The position numbers and the translations under genes were made by a program. From Meloidogyne chitwoodi (lineage: Eukaryota; Nematoda; Chromadorea; Rhabditida; Meloidogynidae), in the NCBI GenBank assembly GCA_015183035.1, contig JACZZP010000003.1:930001-994000 (forward strand): a stretch of 64,000 bases of DNA, in the 5' to 3' direction. Of the stretch, positions 34,418-46,569 are shown piece after piece (position 1 is the stretch's first letter; each line of letters starts with the position of its first letter). Below the pieces are notes generated by a model, which did not search any database, was not told where the DNA came from, and worked only from the letters and a program-made list of their open reading frames with translations.

Positions 34418-37253
34418 ATGCTTTCTCTTGAAGCTACTCTTAGCTCCACACGAGAATCGGCGCAACAAAAATTTATAGATAATAATTTTATTCTAAATAG
34501 TGGCAGCCCACCAAATATTACTCAAACTTTAATAAATGAAACAATCAAAGAAAGCCTTGCAATTCGTAAGAGACGTGCTTGTTTTACGCTTAAATTTAAG
34601 AAGTTTAATTTTGCTTCATTTTGCGAAAAATCAAAAGCGAAAAATAATGAGAGTATAGTTGAGAGGGTTGAAAACAATGATGAAATTGAGAGTTTAGCTT
34701 CATTATCGTCGGCATACAACAGTGAAAATGACAAGTATTTTATTTCTTAACCCGAAACAAATTTAATCAATAGATATATTGGGGGATTGTGATTATGTCT
34801 TTAATATTTTTTAATATTTCAGTTCAAGTACTGCAGAAAATACTGATGACTCGTCAGGAGACGAAGAACAACAACTACATTTAAAACGTTTACGTTTTGA
34901 TTCAGCAGATAGTCCAAATTTTTCTGAAGCTGATGTAGAGGTTGAAGAGCAACAATCCGGCGAAGAAAAAAAAATTTTGAAAAAGGATAGTTCGCTAGAA
35001 AATTGTTATTTTAATGTGAATTTTTATTATTTTTTAAATATTTCAAAGAAATTAATTTTTGAGAACAATCTTTGGATTTGGAGGTTAAATTGGAAGTTAA
35101 ATAGAAATAAAATAAAATGTTTAACTATAAAACATATTTTTGGAATAGATAAAAAACAAACAATAAGGAAACGAATCTCAGCGATTGGAAAGGTCGTGAC
35201 CTAAAAAAATTAAATAAACTGTTTATTTTAATTTTACTTTTTACAATTTTAAAATTCAAATTTTTTATTAAATTTTTTAGCCTCCATCGATCGAACAACT
35301 TTCTTCTGTTTTTATTTTGGAAGATTCTTTAACCGGAAAATGTTTTGAATTGATTGGATCTGGTTGCAATTGTAAAGCTATAGATTTATCAACACAAGAG
35401 ATTTGGCATTGCCAGTCATTGAAGCAGAATGAGTTTAATAAATTGATGGAGATTGTTTCACGAATGAAAAACATCTCACATTGCTACACAGAGGAGGGCT
35501 TTGCTGAGAGGAGGTTTTTAAATATTTTTATTTTTGAAAATATTTCTATTTAAGTATTAAATTGATTTTTTAAATTTTATAGCAATTTATTGTTACCAAT
35601 TGATAGACTTCAAACACTGCGTAGCAATAAATATCCTGGCTTAACTTATGTGAATTTTATTCACAATTTAATGCTTGAAATATGTTTTTTTATTTAATAG
35701 ATTCTTCTTCCAACGCATCATGATAGTTTACATAAATTAATTGAAGAAGAATGTGGTGAGGAAGTTGTCTCTTCTTTTCCTTATTTGCGTCGTCCTGCTT
35801 GTTTAAGTGAACGAATTGTAAAACAAATCCTTAAACAAATAACCGTTCTGATTGAGTTTTGCCATCGGATTGGTCTCTTTTTTCGTGATTTTCGCTTTTG
35901 CAAATTTGTTTTCACTGATCCAGAGAAGTTTGTAATTTAATTTAGTTTTTATTTATTTATCTTACATAAATTGAAAATTGCGAGTGTATTTTCAATGATT
36001 TTTGCTCAACAAATTATGCTTTGTTTTAAATCATTTATTATTCAGAACAAAATTACGACTGAACAATGTACTTGATCTTTATCTTTCGCCAAACGTTGAT
36101 TGTGATTTGATAGACTCTCGTGAGTTTGTACCGGCATATGTATCCCCAGAAGTTCTTGATAAACGGGTATTTCTATTTATAATAATTATGATTTATAATT
36201 TAAATATTTATAAATTAGAAATCCTAAAATTTAAAATTAATTATTACGAATTAAATAAAAATTTCATTTATCTTTCAGAATCAGGTCTATGGAGGACGTG
36301 CAGCAGATATATGGGCATTTGGCGTTATGATGTTTGTAATTTTTGTTTATTAAAAATATAGGAATACATTTATTTAGTTAACAATAAGAATTTCTTTTTA
36401 AATTTAAGGTTTACACTATTGAATGGTCGCTATCCTTTCTTTGAACAGAGTCATAGTCCTATTGAGTTGCTCCGACGTATTCGCTCACATTGTTTTTCTT
36501 TCTGCATGAGATCGCAAATATCAGAACCTGCACGATGGTTAATACATTCTTTATTAAAGCCTTGTCCTAGTGAACGACCTTCAGCTGCACAGATTCTTCA
36601 GGTTTTTAATGTTTTCTTAAAATATAATAAAATTTAGGCTCATTGGTTCCGTAATACTTCAACAATTGGGTTAAATTCTATTTGGTCGTCCTACTCATTA
36701 CATTCTTGTAAACACATTGAGAAATTACAACAGTCAAATAATTGTAAGCTCCGTGATTGTCCTTTCTTATATTCAACAAGAGTTGTACCTGATGAAACTG
36801 AAACGCACAAATGTCGACGAAAATTAACGGTTAATAATCTTATTGGAAAAAAATTTTTTTATCCTTTTATAGGCACATTTACTCAATCCTTTACGATCAT
36901 TCTTTCAAGAACAAAGCGGATCTTTATCCCATTCAGAGTTAAATACTCTTCGAATCCAACCAAGATCAACAATAGATGGACCTATACATAGAACATTGAT
37001 AAATAGACCTACGCCACCTTCTTTTGTACCGGTATTATTATTAGAATAATATTTAATTCCTCATAACCAATCTTCCATTATTACAAAAACTTTTATTTTT
37101 TAAATTTTCAGATTAGTCAACAAGGATCACCGTTTATTTCAGTAAAAATAGATAGACAAAAAGTAAAAATTATTTAAAAAATGAATTAAATTGCAATTTT
37201 TTCTTTTTAAGATTTCAGCAGACGATCAAGTTGTTCCTGAATCGTCTTATTAG
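34418..37253 (+). CDS. nipi-3: Tribbles pseudokinase (NIPI-3 type)
   Basis: Tribbles proteins are kinase-fold scaffolds that bring substrates such as C/EBP factors to the COP1 ubiquitin ligase; C. elegans NIPI-3 acts in immune and stress signalling. A long low-complexity N-terminus precedes the fold. The kinase region includes ILLPTHHDSLHKLIEEECGE, then ITVLIEFCHRIGLFFRDFRF with CKFVFTDPEKTKLRLNNV, the Tribbles catalytic-loop variant. DFG is replaced by a SPNVD-type stretch. Then FVPAYVSPEVL, YGGRAADIWAFGVMMFTLLN and GRYPFFEQS follow. AHWFRN matches the end of the C-lobe. The last exon gives DDQVVPESSY, a COP1-binding DQxVP motif at the C-terminus. About ten exons. The ATG at 34418 sits right after an acceptor-like TTCAG, so trans-splicing or an upstream exon is possible. 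The 3' end of the acidic exon near 34980-35040 is uncertain. Confidence 0.9.
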
Positions 37254-37325
37254 AAAAATTTATTATTTTATTATGCTTGCCATGGTTATCCTCTACCTCT
37301 GTAAATGTGAGTTAATTTTTATATA

Positions 37326-37875
37326 CAGGGTGCGGCACGATGGGCGCCCCTCTATAATTAACTTTTATAAAAAAATTTTGGTACTCAAGTATGGGAATTT
37401 TTTGTTTGTTTGATTCAATCGGGTCAAATGAGGTGTCATTCGAAAGAGCTCTTCGAAATGGGTAAATTATGTTTTTTTGAAGTCATATGAATGCCTATGA
37501 GCAGAGATACAGGTCTTAGAATGTCGAAAACCAAAAAAAGGAATTAGCTAATTTTTTTAGGTGAAAAATTCAAATATGAGAATGATAGCTCTTTCGAAAG
37601 AGCTCTTCGAGCTGAGTTGAATGAGATTAAAATTAGCTCAATGGACAAATTTGGAAAAAGTTATAAATTTTAGAAAAACGCTCATTAGGTGATTACCGCG
37701 GCTGCTCCACTAATCTTTTCCCATTACGGTTTGAAATAAGTTTTTTAAACTGAATGTAGTATCAAAGAAGTTCTCAAGGGGTTGTGAATCGAATAAAAAA
37801 AGAATTATCAATTTTCATTAAGCTTAAAAAAAGTTATTCAAAAAACAAAAGGGGCGCCCATCGTGCCGCGCCCTG
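37326..37875. mobile_element. Tc1/mariner-like MITE
   Basis: The ends are exact inverted copies apart from one or two bases: CAGGGTGCGGCACGATGGGC on the left and its complement on the right, flanked by TA on both sides, the target duplication of Tc1/mariner elements. It is 550 bases with no transposase. Inside, the palindrome GAAAGAGCTCTTCGA occurs twice (near 37441 and 37597), and GTGATTACCGCGGCTGC (37689-37705) also occurs near 21086. Confidence 0.85.
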
Positions 37876-39681
37876 TATATTATTATACTACATAAATATA
37901 AATAAATGAATTTAACTCATTTAAATTATGAGATAGAATTTTTTATACAATTATTTTTAAATTCTTATGGGAATAAATTTAATAATTTTATTTTAGACTA
38001 ATGAATTGGCCAATTTTACCTATGGTGAATCATTACTTAATTGAGGATTTTTATTTTTTGTCATCATCGTCATTATTTTTTCTGAATTTTTACTTGCTGG
38101 ATTAATAACGGGAAATCCATTTATTTCAGTGAAATTCTAAGTTTTTAGGCCCGAACTTAGGAAATTTTTTCAAAAGATTTTCGCTACTCTCAGCCTCCTT
38201 TGCTGCCACTACCCTTTCTTCGTCCGTTATCGTAGCTAACCATCAAATCCTCTTTTTTTGTTTCTTTCCTATATGTCCCGCATTCAACTTTTCTTTTTTT
38301 TTTCAAATCAATTTTCTCTACAAAATACACTCGATCTTTAAAGTTTTTTTTGACTTATTGTTAGATTTGTTCAAAATTTATTTTAAAGTCTGTAAGAGTT
38401 TATTATTTGTTTTTCATATAAAAAATATTGTCTCTGAAGGAATCCATCGAATGTATATGCGGATAAAATAATGCAACATTTTTATTTATTTTTTAATTTT
38501 AAGATAAGAAATTTTCAAATTAGAATTTGATTTAAAATATTTGCATATATTTTGGATTTTATATCAGTGTAACAATAATATGATTTATCTATAAACAATC
38601 ATCCACGTACAAAATTTAATTTTACGTACTTCAATGTAAATATGTGTATTACAATTTGTTTTTATATTTTTAACGTTTGCCCTTTCATTAGAGTATAGCT
38701 CTATTTTAAATTTACAAAATAACAGCTTCTCATATATGGCACATTATTTCCTAATAAAAATATGTAATATTTTATAATTTAAACAATTATCCTCCCAATC
38801 AGTTTATCTAGCTGCCGGCACGTTATTTTTTTTAATCACCGCCCATATATTTGATTTGAATAAATTTTTTTAGTAAAATTTTTCTTTAATTTTATGTGTA
38901 TATACATATCAGTTAATATTTAATCTTGATTTATAAATATTATTGAATTAAGAAGAAGAGAAAAGATGAGTTTATATCAATAGTTTTGTATTTTTAAATT
39001 CATAATTTAATTTTTTAGGTTAAAAACCTATCTTAACGTTTGTGTGCGGACTTTTTTTGAATTTTTCATTTTCGAATTGTAAATTTTTTTACCATGTGCA
39101 AAAATTCGATTACAATTCCATTTTTACATTAAAAGTAAGACGAAGAGATTAGAAAGACTTGTAGTAAAGAAAAAAAGGGTATATTTATTTTTCTTCTATT
39201 TTCTCTTTGTGAAAAGAAAAATAATTTTCATCTCATTCATTTCTTTTTTTTTGTGTCACGCGAGAACCAGCTGTGTCTGGTGGAATGGGGAATTATTTCA
39301 GGATTGTTGTTCCTAGAAAATTGTTTTATTGATATGAAGGATTATAACAGAGTAATGTTGTATTACACCTTTTTTAGATTTAATTGTTGATTTTTATAAG
39401 TATTTTATTGATTTAGTGTAAAACATTTGATAAAAAGTAAAAGGGGGAAAATAATTTGTGTTCGGAAAAGTTTTGCAAAAATCCAAATATATTTTTTATT
39501 TTAAAGTTTTTGATATTAAGCTAAAATTATTTTATAAATCAATAAACTACAAAGTTTCATTTAATTTTTTTCTTAAATTTTAGTGTTTCTGAGCAATAAA
39601 AGTTAAAAACAACTAGAATACTTGAGTAAATTTATTGTTTATTATCAATACAAAATTTGTATTCCACGTGCGTGGACGTTG
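37876..39681. other. Intergenic, no gene seen
   Basis: AT-rich spacer with pyrimidine-rich blocks near 38200-38310. It should contain the promoter and first exon of the WDR26 gene. An ATG at 39335 opens a short frame to a donor-like site but does not join in phase to the next exon, so I did not use it. Confidence 0.45.
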
Positions 39682-42600
39682 AGCTGGAGGAAAAATTACG
39701 ACCACACGCATAACATCAGCCGAAGAAGCTTTATCAGCAGTAGCTGAGAGCAGCACTGGCAGTAGCAGCGAAAATAACAGACAATTATTTGTGATTGATC
39801 AAATTTCTTCATCAACTACTTCGTCTTCTCAAGGAGTAGAAGGTTTTCTTTTATTCATTTTTTAAATATATTTTTTTGTTTTAAGGTTTATCTCATTGTT
39901 CATCACCTCCTCGCAAAATTAGGTTTGAGATTTTATTGACTTACAATTAGAATGTTAACATCTATAACTCAGACTTTACAAAATAATTAAATGTAATGAA
40001 TTTGTTTGAATTTTTTCCAAAATTAAGAAATGACATTTTTTAATAAATTTAGTAGAAATCTTTTTTCTTACCAATAAAATTAAAGAGATGATTTTATCAA
40101 AAATTTTTATTAAAAGATTTATTTGTAAATAAATAGGCGAATGCAAATCGGGTTTGGTGGAACTGCCTACGGCAGCGGCTCTGAGGCTGCTGCAACTTTT
40201 GGATCTTCACTTTCATCAATTAAATCTGTTGGCCAACGTTTAAAGGATGCCTCAAGAGGAAATAAAGATGTTAATATTGGTGGAACGACAATGGGAGTTA
40301 ATGGTGCATGCGTGTCAGCAAAAGGCATTCCACCAAAAGAGCAACATCAAAGAAATTTACGTACTCCTTTAGTTTTGACTGAATTACAAAAAAATACAGT
40401 TAGAGTTATTGGCCAATATTTACGAGAACTTGGAATGCAGTTTCGTTTCTATTTTATTTAATAAATATAAAAAAATTCTAGTGACACTGTTGATTCATTA
40501 GTCGAAGAAACTGGTTGTCGCATAGAAAATCCTTTGTCCATGAAATTACGTGTAAATTTATTAACACTTTAAAATTAATTAAATTATTGATTTATTTTTG
40601 AAAAATTAAGGAATCAATACAACATTCACATTGGCAAAAGGCTTTGGAACTGATAGAAAAGATTCGTTCGCACCTCACTGAAAAGCAATATTTTGCTGTG
40701 CGGGTAATCCTTCTAGAGGAGAAATTTAAAGAATTGGTTGCTCGTGGAGAGGTATTTCTAAAATAATTCTAGATTTAATTGTGTCTAAAGAATTTCCTTC
40801 TCTAATTTCAAAAGCATAAATTTATGATTAATTTTAAGATTAAAAATAGAAGGTCATCATTCAAGATCGATTTATTTTATTTAAAAAATTCTCAACTTCC
40901 TTAAAATTGTAAAAAAAACTATTTTAGCAATTATCTGCCCTTCGCGTACTTCAAATCGAATACCCAAAATGTAGGGAGCTTTGTTCTCGTTTAGAACTTC
41001 TTTCAACACAATTATGTTCTAGTACTGCCTCTCAAACCTTTCAAAGAGAATGTGCTGATAGTGAGGCAGTAAGTGTTCATTTATTAAATGTTCTTCGTAG
41101 GCTTTTGCCTCCGAGTATTATGCTACCACCAAATCGCCTTCATGAACTTTTAAAGCAATGTTTGTTCATTTTTTAAAATTTAAAAATAAACAATGCTTTT
41201 ATCTCTATAGCATGGCTTTATCAAACAAAACAATGCGATTTACACGTGCTTTCTCGCGAACAAAATATTCTTGATGATAGAGCAATTCTTATTGATCATC
41301 AATGTTCAAGCAGAGAATTTCCCTCAAAAAATACTTGTGTAAGTTGCTTTTGTTAACATAATTAACATTAATATTTTGGTTCTTTTTCCATATAATTTTA
41401 GAATATTGACATCCTTAAACTTTTTCAGACACTCTATATACACAATGCAGAAGTTTGGTGTGTTAAATTCTCTCCTTGTGGACGTTTTATCGCTTCTGGT
41501 GCTAAAGGAAATCAAATTTTAGTCTGGAGAGTAGAAAGTCCCTCAAAAGTTAATGTATTTCAAAGTATGCAAATATTACAGGTTTTCTACTTTTTTTTTT
41601 TAATTTTTAAAATTAAAATTTAAAATAGGATGTCCAAGCAATTGGAAGTATTTCTTGGAGTTATGATAGTCGATATCTTGCCGTATGTGCCGCAGAACAG
41701 TCAAGTGGGACAGGCTGTTTTATTGTAACAAATCTTATTATAATTTTTATTAAAAATATTTTTTAGTATTATGTGCCAAGTGGTCGTTTAGTTAAAGAAT
41801 ACACTCGTTATTCTGGTGATACTTTTGCTTCTGTTTCATTTTTTAAAGATAAAAGTCATAAATTGGCATGTGCTGGTCAAAAAGGACATTTTCATGTTTA
41901 TGTGAGTTTATAAAAATAAAGATATATATTTTTTTCATATAAAATTATTTATAATTAATTAAATATTTAATTAAAATATCTAAAAGGATATTCATCGGCC
42001 TGAAGACAATGTAAAAATGTTTGAAGGGTTTAGAATCCGGTGCCTTTATGCTTGTAGCGATGGGAAAACTGTTTTGGCTGCAGATACTCATAACAGGCTT
42101 TTTTACTTTAAAATAATTTAAATAAATATTTATTTGTTAATTTTTTTATGTTTTGGGTTTAGAAAGTTAAAAAGAATTATTAAATTGATTTTATTATTAT
42201 TTAAAAAATATTTTTAAATTTTATCTAGAATTCGTAAATATGATTTTGAAAGCCAAAGAGAGCACACAATAATCCAGGAATCTTCACAAATTATGCATTT
42301 TACAGTTGGACGTAATGAAAGGTGTTGCCTTATTACAACAAAAACTGAGGGAATTCGCCTTTGGTGCCTAAAGACGAATACACTACTTAGAACATTTTTT
42401 GGCGCAAATCACAATGATTTTGTAAGATTAAAAAAAATTTGTTAAAAATTTGACTTTAGGTGATAACAAGCACATTTGGAGGTCCAGATGATTCATTTTG
42501 TGCTTCTGGATCTGAAGGTATTAATTAATTTTAAAAATAATTTTGTAAATAATAGATAATACTGTGACAATTTGGAATTTACGTCGTTCAACTCCTGTTT

Positions 42601-42804
42601 GGAAATTGCATGGCCATTTAGGTATAAATTATATTTAAAATTATTTTAAATTATTTTAAAAACATAGGCACAGTTAATACTGTCAGCTGGAATCCAATGG
42701 ATTCACAAATGTTGGCTTCTGGCAGTGATGATGGTTTGAATTTTTTTATTTTTTTTTATTTGTAAATTTTAGGAACTATAAGAATCTGGTCTACCACAAA
42801 GTGA
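39682..42804 (+). CDS. WDR26: WDR26-type WD40 protein (GID/CTLH complex), 5' end unresolved
   Basis: WDR26 (yeast Gid7) is a scaffold subunit of the CTLH/GID ubiquitin ligase. After a Ser-rich N-terminus and GFGGTAYGSGSEAAATFGSS comes the LisH segment (LTELQKNTVRVIGQYLRELG, then DTVDSLVEETGCRIENP). The CTLH segment follows (HWQKALELIEKIRSHLTEKQ ... LSALRVLQIEYPKCRELCSR) and PPSIMLPPNRLHELLKQ, a WDR26 hallmark. Six or seven WD repeats follow, including EVWCVKFSPCGRFIASGAKG, ISWSYDSRYLAVCAAEQ, CLYACSDGKTVLAADTHNRI, FCASGSEDNTVTIWNLRR and the final VSWNPMDSQMLASGSDDGTI. The first exon I can support (39682-39850, open in frame TTRITSAEEALSAV) has no ATG, so the true start lies upstream. About 14 exons with short introns. 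Confidence 0.9.
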
Positions 42805-44129
42805 TGATTAAGAGAAATAAATGTGCATGTTAAAGACTTAATTGATTAAAAACAGATTTATACACCCGCCTATATATAAACACAACAATTTTGTCATTTT
42901 TATATTAAATCTCCGAAAAAACAATTTTTTTTAAAGAGTTTTTAGCTAAAAGTAATGGAAAAATATTAAAGACTATATTTTATAGATTTAACCTTTTTCT
43001 TTCAAATAATAATTATTTAAATAATTTAATCCATTTATGGTATTATATATATAAAATAGCTTTGAAACTCGTGAAAACTCGTGTTTTGATAAAATTACGC
43101 TTTAACCAGGACTGGAAGAGGGCTAAAAGTTTTACATGTTGCTGGGTACTTTTAATGGGGCATCCAGGAAAATTATAGACTTTTTGGTGCTGTGGTTCCT
43201 TCCCGCCGAAACAGCCCCCGCTCCGGATCTATCTCGTGAACGGGAGAAGATAGCGGAAAACTTCTGCTTGGAGGGCCCTGAAGAGCGATTAGTAGATAAT
43301 TTTGGAAAAAAAATTCTGAAAATCTCAACTCCCTTCCTAACCCTTTTTAAATGCTGGCATGTTGTCCGTGCCATGGGGTAGTGACGAAAAATTGCAAATG
43401 CTATTAAGCGAACTGGGGGAAATACGGGGAAATGTCTGGAAGGGATAATGGGTAAACGGATATGGGGAATTTTTTGGGAATGGTTATTTTGGTGCCGAGT
43501 TTGAGAGTGGCACTGAAATGGCCTATTGAATTTTAACTTGCTTTTTGAGTGAGAACCTAAGTTGCGGGTTTTGGGTGCAGTTGAAGCATTTAGCACAAGT
43601 GTAAGCTACAAAAAGTTTGGGAGTCACTTGAGTCTGGGAAGAAGTTTTGGAGAGATATGAGTCAAAAAGTGGTTAAGAAATTAAAATTACTTTAAAAATT
43701 AAAAAATTATTTTGAAAAATTCTAGAAAACTGCAATGACATCGTTCATGCTTTTTTTGCGCGAATATTTGTCCTTCACGTATTCAATTTTTTATATACGT
43801 GAAAAAAATTTAGTTTATTTAAATAAAAACGACCAAAAATAAGTTGTTCCAAAATATTTTTATAATGATTAAATAATTTAAAAGTCAATATCTTATTTTT
43901 AATTAGCTAATTGATAAGTGGTGGTTTGTTTATATTTTGTAGTATAATAATTTAGTGGAAGAGAAAATTGAGAATTTTAGTGTTTTTAAAAGGGATACTA
44001 TATAAACCGCGTATTTTAACAGTCTTATGTCCAGAGCTACGTCAACCAACGTCTATGAGCAGCGCCGCCAACGACTACGAGCAACGCCGACGAGCAACTC
44101 CAACTGTGGTGGTTCTATGAGCAGACGTT
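42805..44129. other. Intergenic, with a GC-richer island
   Basis: A less AT-rich island at about 43100-43680 holds overlapping open frames on both strands (81 and 154 codons) with no recognisable domain. It may be a decayed repeat or foreign fragment. The rest is AT-rich. Confidence 0.45.
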
Positions 44130-44366
44130 CTAGGAGCTACGCCAACGGTGGTGGTTCTAGTAACTTTGTTATAGGAGCTACGCCAACGGTGGTGGTTCTA
44201 GTAACTTATGTTATAGGAGCTACGCCAACGGTGGTGGTTCTAGTAACTTTGTTATAGGAGCTACGCCAACGGTGGTGGTTCTAGTAACTTTGTTATAGGA
44301 GCTACGCCAACGGTGGTGGTTCTAGTAACTCTGTTATAGGAGCTACGCCAACGGTGGTGGTTCTAT
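44130..44366. repeat. 41-bp minisatellite
   Basis: About six head-to-tail copies of a 41-42 base unit containing GGAGCTACGCCAACGGTGG and TTCTAGTAACTTTGTTATA. Copies are nearly identical; one carries an extra A (AACTTATGTT). The unit length is not a multiple of three, so the repeats cannot encode a constant peptide repeat. It lies just upstream of the kinase remnant. Confidence 0.88.
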
Positions 44367-44387
44367 GAGCTGACGTTCTAGGAGCAC

Positions 44388-45555
44388 TGTTGCTTGGAAA
44401 ACCTATAGATGATCTCCGCCGGATGCAGCCAAAGCGCAGGTTTTCAGCCGTCACCACTCTTCGGATTGGTATTCAACTTATCAGAGTAAGAAGAATTTTA
44501 GATAAAAGTCAAATAATTATATACTTTAAAGGCCTTCTGCAGTCTCCATAAAGTTGGATCGCGATGTGAAACCAGCAAATATCGCTGCAGGCCACAAGCG
44601 GCCAGATCTCATCTACCTCTTTGACTTTGGGTTAGCGCGCTTCATTTACACAGACGAGGACAAATTAATGCTGAGACCGCGTCGCAAGAAGGTGAAAATG
44701 AAACATTTCGTCCAAAAATTTCTTTATCTTCGCTTATTCTTTCAGATTCAGTTCCGTGGGAATATCGCTACTGTTCGTTGAACGCACAAAAGTGCATCGA
44801 CCAAGGTCGAGTGGATGATCTTTGGAGTGTTTTGGTTTGTAATACTTATTTTTTAATATAACAATTTCTTGTAGTATACACTGATTGAATGCCGAAAGCG
44901 GAAGTTGCCTTGGACTGGAATCAAACCAAAGGAATGCCAGGAAAAGAAGGAGACCATTACTAGCACCGAGTTGCTTGAAGTAAATTGTCCTTTTTTACCA
45001 CTAACAAATTTTACAATATTAGGATTGTCCGCCTTCCTTCTCTCGTATCATGGAGAATTTGCGCCCACTTGGATTCGCTGATGAGCCCAAATACAGTTCT
45101 CTCATTCAATGGCTTACTGAATATTTGCAAGCGGACCCAGAAAGCAGCAATAGTTTTGAATGGCAGCGTGCCGGTCAGTCAGTGGCTCGTGTTAAGGATG
45201 CAGAGGTAACTGGAAGTGATACGGAGGCAAGTTTTTCAGAGATGTTTGTGTGACCTCTAAATTTGAATAATTTGCAGGTAAATCCGAAACTGCGCAGACA
45301 GATGTCAGTCTCTTCACTACATTGGCTGTTTCAGACGAAGAAGATGGGAGAACCGTTGAATACGATGACACCATTACATGCCACCTGACAAAAATTATGA
45401 ACATAGATGCGATCAAAGCAAAGCAGCAGAAGGGAGCGGCAGAGAAGGAGATGACGGCCAACTTCCAGAAGATACCAAGAAACCTTCAGAAGATGCCAAG
45501 AAATAATATAAAGATTATTGCTATCAGTGTTCTCCTGACCTGGTTTCGGTCATGA
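44388..45555 (+). pseudogene. CK1/TTBK-like kinase remnant, frameshifted
   Basis: Fragments of a tau-tubulin/casein-kinase-1-like kinase of the type expanded in nematodes: LLLGKPIDDLRRMQPKRRFS and VTTLRIGIQL, then SLHKVG, then RDVKPANIAAGHKRPDLIYL with FDFGLARFIYTDEDKL (HRD and DFG intact). Later come YRYCSLNAQKCIDQGRVDDL, WSVLYTLIECRKRKLPWTG and LRPLGFADEPKYSSLIQWLT. LLQS, SLHKVG and RDVKPAN lie in three different frames within one exon (44530-44570), and another shift separates FRG from YRYCSLN near 44760. No ATP-binding N-lobe is seen upstream, where the minisatellite lies. I read it as a pseudogene. If the shifts were sequencing errors, the C-lobe would be intact. The tail is rich in K/Q (KIPRNLQKMPRN). 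Confidence 0.75.
45487..45527. repeat. 41-bp direct repeat, first copy
   Basis: Starts CAGAAGATGCCAAGAAATAA and ends CTATCAG. A second copy with one base changed lies at 45790-45830. The first copy is the end of the kinase remnant and runs into the small MITE. Confidence 0.85.
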
Positions 45556-45639
45556 TCAAAAGTGACCTGACCTTGACTGATCTGACCGGGCTCTGGTCAG
45601 GTAATTTTGATGACCGAAAAAAGGCCAGTCAGAACACTG
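45525..45639. mobile_element. Small hAT-like MITE
   Basis: A 115-base palindromic element: CAGTGTTCTCCTGACCTGGT on the left mirrors CAGTGTTCTGACTGGCC (complement of the right), with TTTCGGTCAT and GTGACCTGACC-type motifs in both arms. The outside 8-mers ATTGCTAT and AGTTCTAT agree at 6 of 8 bases. CAGTGTT tips and this duplication size suggest hAT, with moderate support. Confidence 0.65.
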
Positions 45640-45789
45640 AGTTCTATCTCTTTCCTTTTTGTATTGTGTCGTAACTATTTATTTATATTATAATTGTAGT
45701 AAAATGAAATTTGTATGATAAAGTGAATAGGGTTTCGATGAGTTGGTTGATCCCGTTTTGAATGGCAGTGGGAGATGACGTCAAAACTC

Positions 45790-45830
45790 CAGAAGATGCC
45801 AAGAAATAATATAAAGATTATTACTATCAG
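45790..45830. repeat. 41-bp direct repeat, second copy
   Basis: Matches 45487-45527 except for one G/A difference. It lies about 150 bases beyond the small MITE, outside any gene I can support. Confidence 0.85.
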
Positions 45831-46077
45831 TTGTCGGTTTCTGGAGAACCTTATATCCAGTGCTTGGAATTTTCGATTTTGTTCATACTCATAATTCATA
45901 TCATCAAAAAAAAAGTTGCTCATACATCATACCGTCTGTTTTTTCCCTCATACATACATCATACTCATAAATTTAATAGGAAAAAAAATATTTTTTATTA
46001 TAAAAAATAAATTTTAAATAATTGTAAAAACAAAGCTCTTCTCTTTTTAATAAAATAATACCTTTTTAGCACTAGGT

Positions 46078-46350
46078 GGTAATCATAATAGCTTGATCAC
46101 ATTGTTCTTTTTTCAATGTTTGTTTCAAATCTTTGAAATAAAGGCCATGGACATAAAGAACAATTAACCAACAAACACTTAATGCTAATGCTAAAGAATG
46201 ATCATTTCACCAATAGTTCCTCCAGGTGTTCTTACATAAAACATCACAAGACCTAATAAAGCATTTAAAATAGTGTGAGCAGTTTGTGGAGGTAAAGGAC
46301 GAAAACGAAGAACAAGACGACGAAGTGTTATAATTAAATAATAATTAATT
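46078..46350 (-). pseudogene. Broken membrane-protein ORF, unknown
   Basis: The minus strand reads TLRRLVLRFRPLPPQTAHTI, LNALLGLVMFYVRTPGGTIG, then in a shifted frame HSLALALSVCWLIVLYVHGL and YFKDLKQTLKKEQCDQAIMI before a stop. Two hydrophobic helices are visible. The shift lies near 46198-46204. The flow of the sequence looks like a real protein end, but I do not recognise the family. A single-base assembly error or a pseudogene would both explain it. No upstream exon was identified. Confidence 0.45.
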
Positions 46351-46500
46351 ATTAAAAATTATATTGTAATTATGGTCCTTCTATTGAATTTACATTTTTC
46401 TTAAAATGTTTACCGGAAAATTCCTCTCCAATTTTTCGGAAATGTTATGTCCGTATACTTGAGAAAGTATATGATGAATAAAAATTAACTATCATAGGGT

Positions 46501-46569
46501 TGGATGGTGGCACAGTCGGTTGTGCTCTGGTTTGGGCTTCCACGATGATTCGATTCCATCTCCCATCCA
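46501..46569 (+). repeat. tRNA-like SINE head or tRNA pseudogene
   Basis: TGGATGG (46501-46507) pairs perfectly with CCATCCA (46563-46569) as an acceptor stem. GCAC/GTGC forms a D stem. TGGCACAGTCGG matches the Pol III A box and GATTCGATTCC the B box. The loop TTTGGGC resembles a tRNA-Pro anticodon loop, but the T arm and spacing are imperfect, so it is not a normal tRNA. About 100 less AT-rich bases follow, as in a SINE body. Confidence 0.6.

Noticed and set aside
43132..43596. 154-codon minus-strand frame with an overlapping plus-strand frame of 81 codons
   Set aside because: Open on both strands because the island is GC-richer. Composition is His/Arg/Ser-rich without any motif, so it was not called as a gene.
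44027..44257. Open frame over the minisatellite (VIGATPTVVVLVT repeats)
   Set aside because: The repeat unit is 41 bases, so the frame changes each copy. The translation is a by-product.
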